Below are positions 42,817 to 52,561 of a DNA stretch of 64,000 bases, piece after piece. The DNA is from Ilumatobacter sp. Lineage in GTDB: Bacteria; Actinomycetota; Acidimicrobiia; Acidimicrobiales; Ilumatobacteraceae. Positions within the stretch are counted from its first letter, which is position 1. Each line of letters starts with the position of its first letter. The notes below the pieces were generated by a model. The model saw only the letters and a list, made by a program, of their open reading frames with translations, had not been told where the DNA came from and searched no databases. The translations under genes were made by a program, and so were the position numbers. The stretch lies in contig REDU01000069.1 in NCBI GenBank assembly GCA_007693335.1, positions 19,555-83,554 on the forward strand, written 5' to 3'.

Positions 42817-42869
42817 TTCTCACCGCGCGAATGTCAACGAGGACACCCTTGACTCGACGTCAGTTCGTG
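42817..42869 (-). repeat. Cassette repeat, copy 3 (right, inverted)
   Basis: 53 bp; its reverse complement differs from copy 1 at three positions only. It covers the stop codon of the GT-C-like gene (42860-42862) and ends 5 bp before the start of the DUF559 gene, so it is also that gene's upstream region; it includes a TTGACA hexamer on the minus strand. Confidence 0.95.
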
Positions 42870-44431
42870 GCGGTGTGGAGGGTGAAGGTGTCGTTGGACC
42901 AGAGCTGGGTGTAGCGGTCGGGATCGATCGTCACGGAGACGGCGTCGTCGGGGGTGTTCTGGAGGACGATGTGGGTGAGCACGTCGGCGGCGCGGTCGAC
43001 GGGACGGAACTCGTCGACCTGGATCGCCCGACGGTCGGTGCGTTGCGTCATGGCGCGGGCCTTGAAGAACCCGATCACGTCGTCAGGACCGGTGTGTCGC
43101 GACACGGCGGCGAACATCTCGAGCGACTCGGGACTGTCGGGGCCCCACACCACGTGGCCGTCACGTGCGAACTCGCGGGCCGACACGGCGCGATCGGCCA
43201 CCTTCACCGCGTTGCCGACCACCACCAGTGCGACCAGCGACAGGGCCACGGCCGCACCGATCCGGTGCCGTGGCAGTCGTCGGGACAGCTCGCGCAGGGC
43301 GATGAGCACGAAGATCAGCGCGAGCGGCCCCACCAGGGCCACGTAGCGGCTCCCGGGGGCTCGGAAACTGCCGCCGATCATGAGCAGGGCGATCATGCAG
43401 GCCGCGATCGGGAGATCGAGCTGTGGTCGCCGCCACAGCGCCACGCCGAGCCCGGCCACGAGGAGCAGGAGGAAGATCGCGACGGCGATCGCTCCGAGGG
43501 CGGCGTTGCCGAGCACGGTCGGACCGTCGCTCGCGATCTGTTGCAGCCCGATCGACTCCATCACGTGGCCGAGGTGGTTCGGGGCGAAACGAACGACGTT
43601 GTGGAGGCCGTTGCCCGTGTAGCTCGGCACCAACGTGCTCGGCAGGAGCAGCTCGCTCAGCGCGATGGTGCCCCCCGCCGCGGCGAACGGCAGTGCGAGG
43701 CGGCCGAGTACCGGTGTCGCGAGACGCCGGAGTTCGTCGCGGTCGATCGGTTGCCCGTCGAGGCGCCGCTCGCGGGACCACCGGGCGATGGCAGCGACCT
43801 GCGCGATGCCGATGGCGCCGATCACGGCCAGACCCTCCCGTCGGACGAGGAACGCGCCGGCCGCCACGGCCCCCATCACGACCAGTGGCCACACGGGGGC
43901 GCCCAGCGTGACCAGCGACGACCGGACCCGACGCGAGTCGAGCACGACCAGTGCGGTGACCGCCACCGCCATGAACGAGATCTCGCTCTGGACGAGCTCG
44001 GCCCAACCCACGTACTGGGGCGACAGCGCCAGCACCAGCAACCCGCTCATCGCCAGACCGAGCCCCACCCGCGGTCGTGCCAGCAGGTACCAGGCCCCCA
44101 GGAACCAGCAGAAGAACAGCGCCTGGGCCACCACCAGACGGTCGAGATCGGTGCCGAGCAACGCCACGAACGGCGAGAGCAGCAGCGGGAAACCCCACGG
44201 GTACATCGGTGGACTGAACTCGGGGAGTCCGGAGCGCTCGACGGTGAAGCGGTTGTCGGCCACGACATCACGCACGCCGCCGGAGAAGATCGCCTCGGCC
44301 TGGCGGACGTAGAGCGCCCAGTCGTCCCCCCACCAGTGACCCGGACGCCGGGTCAGGAACACGATCGCGACGGTGGCGATCAGGACGAGTCCGACTGCTG
44401 CGGCTTCACGCCGCCGCGCGGTGTGGTTCAC
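42860..44431 (-). CDS. Polytopic membrane protein, GT-C glycosyltransferase-like
   Basis: 523 aa with about 11-12 membrane helices and an extracytoplasmic C-terminal domain. After the first helix comes HWWGDDWALYVRQAEAIF; the Asp-Asp pair in the first outer loop is typical of the PMT/ArnT GT-C glycosyltransferases, which use polyprenyl-phosphate sugars. Sugar and acceptor are unknown. The GTG at 44431 lies just before the first helix and 35 bp after the upp stop. It may be the last gene of the nucleoside operon or independently expressed. Confidence 0.75.
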   Translation of the reverse strand: MNHTARRREAAAVGLVLIATVAIVFLTRRPGHWWGDDWALYVRQAEAIFSGGVRDVVADNRFTVERSGLPEFSPPMYPWGFPLLLSPFVALLGTDLDRLVVAQALFFCWFLGAWYLLARPRVGLGLAMSGLLVLALSPQYVGWAELVQSEISFMAVAVTALVVLDSRRVRSSLVTLGAPVWPLVVMGAVAAGAFLVRREGLAVIGAIGIAQVAAIARWSRERRLDGQPIDRDELRRLATPVLGRLALPFAAAGGTIALSELLLPSTLVPSYTGNGLHNVVRFAPNHLGHVMESIGLQQIASDGPTVLGNAALGAIAVAIFLLLLVAGLGVALWRRPQLDLPIAACMIALLMIGGSFRAPGSRYVALVGPLALIFVLIALRELSRRLPRHRIGAAVALSLVALVVVGNAVKVADRAVSAREFARDGHVVWGPDSPESLEMFAAVSRHTGPDDVIGFFKARAMTQRTDRRAIQVDEFRPVDRAADVLTHIVLQNTPDDAVSVTIDPDRYTQLWSNDTFTLHTATN

Positions 44432-44466
44432 CGTCGTGGCGGAGCGGTGTCCGCGACGGAGCAGGA

Positions 44467-45153
44467 TCAGGCCCCGCTCCCGAACTGGCGGTCGCCGGCG
44501 TCGCCGAGGCCGGGCACGATGAATGCGTGCTCGTTGAGGTGATCGTCGATGGCGGCGGTGATGACGTGGAGGTGGAGACCCTCGTCGCGGAGACGTTGGA
44601 TGCCCTCGGGGGCCGCCAGCGCGCACACCACCATGATCGGGCCGGGTGCGTCGCGTTCGAGCAGGAGGCGCACGGTGTGGACCAGTGAGCCGCCCGTGGC
44701 CAGCATCGGGTCGATCACGATCACCGGTCGGCCCGACAACGTCTCGGGCAGCTTGTTGACGTAGGGCTCGGGCTGGAACGTCGCTTCGTCGCGCGAGATG
44801 CCGATGAAGCCGACGTCGGCGTCGGGCATGAGCTCCTGGGCGGCGTGTACGAAACCGAGGCCGGCACGCAGCACCGGCACGACCACCGGCTGCACGGTGA
44901 GTCGGCGCGCCGGTGCGGTGGTGAGCGGCGTCTCGACGGTGGTCTCGTGGGTCGGGAGCCGGCGGGTGGCTTCGGCCAGCAGCAGGGTGCCGATGCGCTC
45001 GAGGTTCTGCCGGAACAGCGCGTTGGGCGTGTCGCGGTCGCGGATGCGGGCCAGTGAGTCGGCCACGAGGGGGTGGTCGACCAGGGTCACGGCCACGCCG
45101 CGCCCAGGCGAAGGATCCGACACGGTGGCCGGATCGGGCTGCGGGTCGGTCAT
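44467..45153 (-). CDS. upp: Uracil phosphoribosyltransferase
   Basis: 228 aa; converts uracil and PRPP to UMP. Family blocks: [48 protein letters not shown], the PRPP loop [18 protein letters not shown], and C-terminal [11 protein letters not shown]. About 18 residues of extra N-terminal tail. Overlaps add1 by 4 nt (ATGA), so coupled. Its presence in the operon shows that the imported nucleosides are broken down to bases and reused. Confidence 0.95.
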   Translation of the reverse strand: MTDPQPDPATVSDPSPGRGVAVTLVDHPLVADSLARIRDRDTPNALFRQNLERIGTLLLAEATRRLPTHETTVETPLTTAPARRLTVQPVVVPVLRAGLGFVHAAQELMPDADVGFIGISRDEATFQPEPYVNKLPETLSGRPVIVIDPMLATGGSLVHTVRLLLERDAPGPIMVVCALAAPEGIQRLRDEGLHLHVITAAIDDHLNEHAFIVPGLGDAGDRQFGSGA

Positions 45154-46271
45154 GGCGTGGCTCCCAGTGCGTGTTCGGCGCGCAGCAGCGCGTAGCGGGG
45201 TTTGATGAGTCCGTTGATGATGCGCAGCCGCTCGGGGAACGGGGCGAAGGCGCTCTTGACGGCGTTGATGGTGAGCCACTCGAAATCGTCGAGACCCCAC
45301 CCGAACGCGTCGGCGAGTTGCACCATCTCGTTGGTCATCGAGGTATCGCTCATGAGCCGGTTGTCGGTGTTGACCGTGACCCGGAATCGCAGCCGCTTGA
45401 GCATGCCGATCGGGTGATCGCGGATCGAGGGCACCACCCCGGTGTTCACGTTCGAGGTGGGGCACAGCTCGAGCGGGATGCGGCGGTCGCGCACGTACCG
45501 GGCGAGTCGACCGAGCGACTCCTGGCCGGGTGCGCCCGTGATGTCGTCGACGATGCGGACGCCATGACCGAGCCGGGCTGCGCCGCAGTACTGCAGTGCT
45601 TCGGCGATGCTGGGGAGGCCGAACGCCTCGCCAGCGTGGATGGTCGCCTGGAAGTGCTCGCGCATGACGTACTGGAACGCGTCGAGATGCCGCGACGGCG
45701 GGTAACCGGCCTCGGCGCCGGCGATGTCGAATCCGACCACACCGCGATCGCGCCACCGCACCGCGAGTTCGGCGATCTCGAGGCTGTGCGCGGCGGTGCG
45801 CATGGCGCACAGGATCGTGTAGATCGTGAGGTCGGTGCCCTCGGCGCCCCGACGGAACCCCGTGGTGGCGGCATCGACGATCTCGTCGAGGGTGAGGCCG
45901 CCGTCGAGGTTCAGTTCAGGGGCGAAGCGGACCTCGGCGTAGACGCAGCCGTCGGCCGCCAGGTCCTGGGCTGCCTCGAACGCCACTCGTTCGATGGCGT
46001 CGCGGTGCTGCATCACCCCGACGGTGTGGGCGAACGTCTCGAGGTACAGCACGAGGTCGTTGCGCTTGGCGCCGCGGTTGAACCAGGTCTGCAGCTCGTG
46101 CACGTCGGTGGTGGGGAGGTCGCGGTAGCCGTACTCGTCCGCGAGCTCGATCACCGTGGCCGGTCGCAGCCCACCGTCGAGATGGTCGTGCAGCAGCGCC
46201 TTGGGTGCGCGCTCGATGAGCTCGAGTCCCGTACCACCGTGGGTCGGTCGTTCGTCGGTGGCCGCGCTCAT
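45150..46271 (-). CDS. add: Adenosine deaminase (first paralogue)
   Basis: 373 aa zinc amidohydrolase converting adenosine to inosine. Metal/substrate residues: LLHDHLDGG (28-34), TIHAGEAFG with catalytic Glu, [19 protein letters not shown] and [12 protein letters not shown], the form usual for actinobacteria. Overlaps the dioxygenase gene upstream and upp downstream by 4 nt each, giving a tightly coupled trio. All canonical residues present, so probably the housekeeping activity. Confidence 0.93.
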   Translation of the reverse strand: MSAATDERPTHGGTGLELIERAPKALLHDHLDGGLRPATVIELADEYGYRDLPTTDVHELQTWFNRGAKRNDLVLYLETFAHTVGVMQHRDAIERVAFEAAQDLAADGCVYAEVRFAPELNLDGGLTLDEIVDAATTGFRRGAEGTDLTIYTILCAMRTAAHSLEIAELAVRWRDRGVVGFDIAGAEAGYPPSRHLDAFQYVMREHFQATIHAGEAFGLPSIAEALQYCGAARLGHGVRIVDDITGAPGQESLGRLARYVRDRRIPLELCPTSNVNTGVVPSIRDHPIGMLKRLRFRVTVNTDNRLMSDTSMTNEMVQLADAFGWGLDDFEWLTINAVKSAFAPFPERLRIINGLIKPRYALLRAEHALGATP

Positions 46272-47143
46272 GCCGCCACCGTGTCGAGTCGGCGCAGCGG
46301 CAGCTCGGGGGTGCGTTGCAGCCAGTTCCAGTCGGGGTAATGGGCCGATTCGGAGATGCAGTGGACCGTGTAGGCGTGGCGGCTGGTGTCGGATCGGTTC
46401 ACGTCGCTCCAGTGGGGCAGGAGCCCGTCGAGCACCACCAGGGTGCCGGCCGGCACCTCGAGGGGGACGAGCTGATCGGGTGGGATGGGCAGCGGGGTGG
46501 GGTCGAGGGTCTCGAAGCGGGTCAGATCGGCCCCGCCGACGGGATCGGCCCCGGTCCGCTTGAACAGTTCCCGGAGTCCGGTGCGATGGCCGCCGGGAGC
46601 GGCCCACAGGCATCCGTTGTGGACCGTGGCGTCCTCGATCGCGAACCAGAAGCCGGTGACCGAGAGGGGCTCGGTGTGGAGGAAGGTGGCGTCCTGGTGG
46701 CATCCGACCTCGCCGCCGATGCCGGGCTGCTTGAAGATGTACATGCTCTGGAGGGCGAGCGGGTCGCGGAGGCCGATGTCGTGGGCCACCTCGGCCAGTG
46801 CGGGCGTGTAGGTGAACCGCTCGAACACGGCGTCGAGGTCGTGCTGGGCATGGCCGATCTTGTTGATGCTCAGCTCCTTGGGCTGCCGCAGCCCACCGTG
46901 GTCGTCGAAGGCGTCGGGTTCGAAGAAGCACCAGATGGTCGACGCGCTCTCGAGGAACTCGGTGTTGCTCGTGCGCTCCTGGGTGTCGGTGGTGAAGACG
47001 CTCTGGTGTTCGCCCGGTTCCCAGGCCTGGACCAGTTCGAGTGCTCGTTCGCGGAGCGCGCCGCAGTTCGCTCGGTCGACGAAGTCCTCGACCACCACGA
47101 ACCCCTGGTCGCGGAAGCACCGGAGTTGGTCGTCGGTGAGCAC
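46268..47143 (-). CDS. Phytanoyl-CoA dioxygenase (PhyH) family Fe(II)/2-oxoglutarate oxygenase
   Basis: 291 aa. Facial triad visible: HxD in [14 protein letters not shown] (about residues 148-150) and a distal His with the 2-oxoglutarate Arg in [20 protein letters not shown] (about 243-262). Sits between two adenosine deaminase genes and overlaps add by 4 nt, so it is produced together with nucleoside salvage enzymes. Small-molecule hydroxylation or demethylation is expected. A modified nucleoside as substrate is an inference from context only. Confidence 0.85.
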   Translation of the reverse strand: MLTDDQLRCFRDQGFVVVEDFVDRANCGALRERALELVQAWEPGEHQSVFTTDTQERTSNTEFLESASTIWCFFEPDAFDDHGGLRQPKELSINKIGHAQHDLDAVFERFTYTPALAEVAHDIGLRDPLALQSMYIFKQPGIGGEVGCHQDATFLHTEPLSVTGFWFAIEDATVHNGCLWAAPGGHRTGLRELFKRTGADPVGGADLTRFETLDPTPLPIPPDQLVPLEVPAGTLVVLDGLLPHWSDVNRSDTSRHAYTVHCISESAHYPDWNWLQRTPELPLRRLDTVAA

Positions 47144-47198
47144 ACCGAGAGCGTAGCGACGCCGCCACCGGTCGGCTTCGGCGCCCGCCGCCCCGGTG

Positions 47199-48311
47199 TC
47201 AGCCAGCGTCGACGAGTGCGGCGAACCCCGGATCGACCACGTCGCGGGCGATCCGCTGGCGTTCTGCGTACGGGGCGAACGAGGCGTCGAGCGCGTGCCC
47301 GGTCAGCGCACGCACCTCTGGCCACGTGAGCTCGAAGGCATCGGCCACCGCGAGCAGCTCGCTGGAGGGCATCACGTGGCTCATGAGCCGGTTGTCGGTG
47401 TTGACGCCGACACTGAACCCGGCTCGCAGGAACGGGCCGATCGGGTGGGCGGCCACCTCCTCGACCGCGCCGATCTGCACGTTGCAGGTGGGCGCCATCT
47501 CGAGGTGCACACCGCGGTCGAGCACGTGCTGGGCGAGCGGTCCGAGTCGGAGGTCGCCGGCAGATTCGCCGGACTGATCGTCGCTGCTCGAGCTGCGGTC
47601 CGAGCCCTGGCGGGCGAGCGAGGTGTCGGCCAGGAGCCGGACTCCGTGGCCGATGCGGTGGGCTCCGTGGGCGAGCGCGTCGGAGATCAGCTCGAGATCG
47701 GGGGGCTCGCTGGCGTGGATCGTGATGTTGAGGTGCCGGGCCCGGGCGAACGCGAGCGCCTCGGCGTGCAGCGACGGCGGCCAGCCGGTCTCGGCGCCGG
47801 CGAGGTCGAAGGCGACCACTCTGGGGTCGACGCGTCGGAGGCGGTCGACCAGTTGCGCGATCTCGAGCGAATCGGTCTCGGTGCGCATCGCGCAGCAGAT
47901 CGCGTTGACGACGATCGTTCGGCCCGCAGCCCGTGCCGCTTCCTCACCGCGACGGAACCCGTCGGTCACGGCGGCCACGGCATCGTCGAGGGCGAGCCCG
48001 CCGGTGGTGTGCAGCGCCGGCGCGAAGCGGATCTCCGCGTAGACCACTCCGTCGGCTGCCAGATCGTGCACGGCCTCGGCGGCGATGCGGCCGAGGGCGT
48101 CGGCGGTCTGCATCACGGCCAGGGTGTGCTCGAAGGTGGCGAGGTACTGGAGGATGTCGTTGGTGTCGGCGCCGCGGGTGAACCACGCCTGCAGCTCGTC
48201 GGGGTCGGTGGACGGGAGTTGCCAGCCGATGTGGTCGGCCAGCTCGATCACGGTGGTGGGTCGCAGCCCGCCGTCGAGGTGGTCGTGCAGCAGCACCTTC
48301 GGAACGGCCAC
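47199..48311 (-). CDS. Adenosine deaminase-like protein (second, divergent paralogue)
   Basis: About 370 aa, clearly related to the first deaminase ([54 protein letters not shown]). It differs at conserved sites: HAGE reads HASE (Glu kept) and PTSN reads PTCN. An insert of about 20 Ser/Asp-rich residues (RQGSDRSSSSDDQSGESAGD) follows the GHGVRL strand. It may act on another aminopurine nucleoside or an aminodeoxyfutalosine-type substrate. The GTG at 48311 gives a very short N-terminus; no better start exists before the upstream stop at 48362. Confidence 0.83.
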   Translation of the reverse strand: MAVPKVLLHDHLDGGLRPTTVIELADHIGWQLPSTDPDELQAWFTRGADTNDILQYLATFEHTLAVMQTADALGRIAAEAVHDLAADGVVYAEIRFAPALHTTGGLALDDAVAAVTDGFRRGEEAARAAGRTIVVNAICCAMRTETDSLEIAQLVDRLRRVDPRVVAFDLAGAETGWPPSLHAEALAFARARHLNITIHASEPPDLELISDALAHGAHRIGHGVRLLADTSLARQGSDRSSSSDDQSGESAGDLRLGPLAQHVLDRGVHLEMAPTCNVQIGAVEEVAAHPIGPFLRAGFSVGVNTDNRLMSHVMPSSELLAVADAFELTWPEVRALTGHALDASFAPYAERQRIARDVVDPGFAALVDAG

Positions 48312-48361
48312 GGCGATCTCGGGGGTGAGCGCTGCGGGTCCTCCGTCTCCGAGGGGGTGCG

Positions 48362-49678
48362 TCAGGTCTGCCCCTTGAACCACGGGATGCCCTCCTCTGC
48401 TGGCGGTCGCAGTCGTTGTGCTCCGACCGACACGGCCACCAGGGTGACCACGTACGGGGTCACGAACACGAGCTGGTTGTTGGGTCGCTCGGCCGCGTAG
48501 TAGGCCCAGAACAGCGCGATGCCGATCAGCGCGGCGATGCCCATCCCGGTGAAGTTGCGGGTGACCAGCATCCACACCGCCGAGAGCCCGAGACCGATGG
48601 CGGCCGACAGCAGCAGGGCGCGCACGACCTGTTCGGGGCTGGTGCGCAGCGTGATGCCCTGGGCATATCCGAACAGACCGGCACCGGCCGCGATCCCGGC
48701 GGGCCGCCAGTTGCCGAAGATGAGCGTGGCGAGACCGAGGAAGCCACGACCGGCCACCTGCGCCTCCTGGTAGCGGTTGGCGAACAGCACGAGCACGGCA
48801 CCACCGAGACCGGCGAGACCACCGGAGATCGCGAGGCCGAGGTGTCGCATCTTGGCCACCGAGACGCCGAGCGATTCGGCGGCAGCGGGTCGCTCGCCCG
48901 CCGCCCGCAACCGGAGACCGATCGAGGTCGACCACACCACGTAGCCGGCCAGCACGAAGATGGCGGCGGTCAACACGACGTCGTACGACACGTTGGTGGT
49001 CATGCCCTTGGCGAACCCGCCGAGGTCGGCCAGGATGAACCACCCCTGTCGCTCGATCCAGCCGAACACGTCGGGCGTCTGCCACCCGAACAGATCACCA
49101 CCCGAGGTGAACGGCATCGTGAAGCGGCCCATACTGCCCGAGTTGCCCGGCGACGACGTGACCGAGCCGCCGGGCACGCCGGTGAACAGCTCGTTGGCCA
49201 TGAAGCGCGCCACGCCGGGCGCGAGGATGTTGATGGCGAACCCGGCCACGATGTGGTTCACGCCGAACGTGGTGGTGGCGAGGCTCATCAGCAGACCGGC
49301 CAACAGGCCGCCCACGATGCCGCCCACCACGGCCATCCACGGTCCGTACTGCCAGCCCCACCAGCCGGCGAAGATCGTGCCCATGATCATCATGCCCTCG
49401 AGGCCGATGTTCACGGTGCCGCTGCGTTCGGCGAACAGACCGGCCAGACCGGCCAGCGCGATGGGTGCGGCGGTGCGAAGTGCGACACCGAACGTGCCGC
49501 TCGAGGTGAGGTCGTCGTTGCCGCTGAGCACCCGCCCGAGCGACATCGAGACGACGCCGATCATCGCGAAGATCATCATCCGGTAGCGCGGCGTGTGGAT
49601 GATCTTCCGCCAGCCGTGCATCTCGTCGCCGGTCTCGTCGCCGGTGACGTCGGGGGTCTCGTTGGTCGTGGAGCTCAT
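48362..49678 (-). CDS. BMP-type nucleoside ABC transporter permease 2
   Basis: 438 aa with about ten helices, of the branched-chain/BMP permease family (LAGLFAERSGTVNIGLEGMMIMGTIFAGWWG is the hallmark). A loop of about 50 residues between helices (LFTGVPGGSVTSSP ... DVFGWIERQG) is longer than usual. With the other permease, ATPase and lipoprotein it forms a nucleoside importer like YufPQO/NupABC. ATG at 49678 overlaps the upstream permease stop by 4 nt. Confidence 0.92.
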   Translation of the reverse strand: MSSTTNETPDVTGDETGDEMHGWRKIIHTPRYRMMIFAMIGVVSMSLGRVLSGNDDLTSSGTFGVALRTAAPIALAGLAGLFAERSGTVNIGLEGMMIMGTIFAGWWGWQYGPWMAVVGGIVGGLLAGLLMSLATTTFGVNHIVAGFAINILAPGVARFMANELFTGVPGGSVTSSPGNSGSMGRFTMPFTSGGDLFGWQTPDVFGWIERQGWFILADLGGFAKGMTTNVSYDVVLTAAIFVLAGYVVWSTSIGLRLRAAGERPAAAESLGVSVAKMRHLGLAISGGLAGLGGAVLVLFANRYQEAQVAGRGFLGLATLIFGNWRPAGIAAGAGLFGYAQGITLRTSPEQVVRALLLSAAIGLGLSAVWMLVTRNFTGMGIAALIGIALFWAYYAAERPNNQLVFVTPYVVTLVAVSVGAQRLRPPAEEGIPWFKGQT

Positions 49679-50817
49679 GTCCGGACCCCCGCGGCGTCGG
49701 CCTGACCGGGCGGTGAGGACGGTGGGGGTTCGTGGATCGCCTTGGAGGCCGCGCTCGCGGCAGCGGCGTCGTTGCGGCGCTTGACGACCTCGTAGGCGAT
49801 GATGGCCGAGAGCAGGAACGAACCCTGCATGATCACGCCGATCTCCGGCGGGATGCCGATGCGGCTGAGTGGCTGGGTGCCACGCTCGATCGTGCCCCAC
49901 ACGAACGCTGCGGCGGCGATGCCGGCGGGGTGGTTGCGGCCCAGCAGCGCGAGTGAGATGCCGGTGAAGCCGAGCAGGCGGGGGAACTGGTCGCCGTACT
50001 TGAAGAACTGCGGGTCGGCCAGCAGCGAGTGCATGCCGATCAGGCCGGCGACGGCCCCCGAGAGGATGATCGTCTTCATGATCATCGCGTTGGGGTTGAC
50101 GCCCGACGAGCGTGCCGCCTCCGGGTTGGCGCCCGACAGCCGCAGCTCGAAGCCGAAGCGGCTGCGGTTGAGCAGTAGGTGATACCCGATGCCGAGGGCG
50201 ATGGCGAACGGGAGGAACCCGAGGAGATCGGCGTTGCCGAAGTCGAGGCCGGTCCACTCGAAGAGGCGGTCGAGTGTCGGGAGGCGGGCCGACGGTGGCA
50301 ACGTCTCGGTCTGGGCCACGAGGCTGCCGGTGACCTGCTCGCGGAACTGTTCGGCGAGCAGGAACGCCACGAGTCCGGTCGCGATGAAGTTGAGCATGAT
50401 CGTGGAGATCACCTCGTTGACGTTGCGGGTCACCTTGAGGATCGCGGCGATGGACGCCCACGCCGCTCCGACGAGCATCGCGACGAGCAGGATGAACGTC
50501 ACGTGGATCGGCGCCGGGAGGCTGACCTGTGCGCCCGCCCATGCCGCCACGAGTGCGGCGAGGATGTACTGGCCGTTGGCGCCGATGTTGAACAGGTTCA
50601 TCTTGAACCCGATCGCCACCGCCACCCCCGAGACGTAGTACGGCACCGATCGGTTGATGATCAGCACGATCGACTCGGCCGAGTTGACGTTCTTCCACAT
50701 CTCGTTGAACGCGGTGAACGGGTTGTTCCCGCTGAGCAGCAACGCGATCGACGAGATGATGATGGCGGCCGCCGCCGCGGCGACCGGTGCGATGAGCGCC
50801 CGTCCGAATCGTCCCAT
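49675..50817 (-). CDS. BMP-type nucleoside ABC transporter permease 1
   Basis: 380 aa, first permease of the importer. Helices from residue 7 on; YYVSGVAVAIGFKMNLFNIGANGQYILAALVAAWAG and VTRNVNEVISTIMLNFIATGLVAFLL are family blocks; LRLSGANPEAARSSGVN is the cytoplasmic coupling loop. C-terminal 30 residues are Ala/Pro-rich and not conserved. Starts 1 nt after the ATPase stop. Confidence 0.93.
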   Translation of the reverse strand: MGRFGRALIAPVAAAAAAIIISSIALLLSGNNPFTAFNEMWKNVNSAESIVLIINRSVPYYVSGVAVAIGFKMNLFNIGANGQYILAALVAAWAGAQVSLPAPIHVTFILLVAMLVGAAWASIAAILKVTRNVNEVISTIMLNFIATGLVAFLLAEQFREQVTGSLVAQTETLPPSARLPTLDRLFEWTGLDFGNADLLGFLPFAIALGIGYHLLLNRSRFGFELRLSGANPEAARSSGVNPNAMIMKTIILSGAVAGLIGMHSLLADPQFFKYGDQFPRLLGFTGISLALLGRNHPAGIAAAAFVWGTIERGTQPLSRIGIPPEIGVIMQGSFLLSAIIAYEVVKRRNDAAAASAASKAIHEPPPSSPPGQADAAGVRT

Positions 50818-50818
50818 G

Positions 50819-52402
<1,584 letters not shown>

Positions 52403-52471
52403 CGGGTGTGTTCTAGTCGATCGCGCGGGGTGGTGACGGCAACGAGCGCAGCGTCGGAGGAACGGCTGCGG

Positions 52472-52518
52472 ACGCGACGATGCCCGCCCGGCGCTCGGCC
52501 GGACGGGCATCGTCGCGT
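52472..52518 (-). terminator. Strong hairpin between lipoprotein and ATPase genes (attenuator)
   Basis: A perfect 15-bp stem acgcgacgatgcccg/cgggcatcgtcgcgt (52472-52486 with 52504-52518), extended after one mismatch by five more G-C pairs. No T-tract. Lying after the lipoprotein stop, it could stabilise the upstream mRNA end or stop part of the polymerases, giving more lipoprotein than membrane parts. Confidence 0.6.
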
Positions 52519-52561
52519 GGTCTCACGACCCGGAGGTCGGTCAGGACCCGAGAGGTACAGG

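Larger units (their letters stand above)
41720..42869. mobile_element. Inverted-repeat-bounded DUF559/AbiEi-like nuclease cassette
   Basis: A 1.15-kb unit made of a direct duplication of a 58-bp repeat on the left (41723-41780 and 41788-41845), one gene for a putative nuclease (minus strand), and an inverted copy on the right (42817-42869). It sits exactly between the 3' ends of two convergent genes. Each of these genes takes its final Asn codon and TGA stop from the outer tip of a repeat. No transposase, recombinase or target-site duplication was seen, so mobility is inferred from structure only. Confidence 0.55.

Noticed and set aside
47199..48311. Second adenosine deaminase as a pseudogene
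   Set aside because: The frame is intact, metal ligands and catalytic Glu are kept, and it lies in a compact operon; substitutions suggest altered specificity instead of decay.
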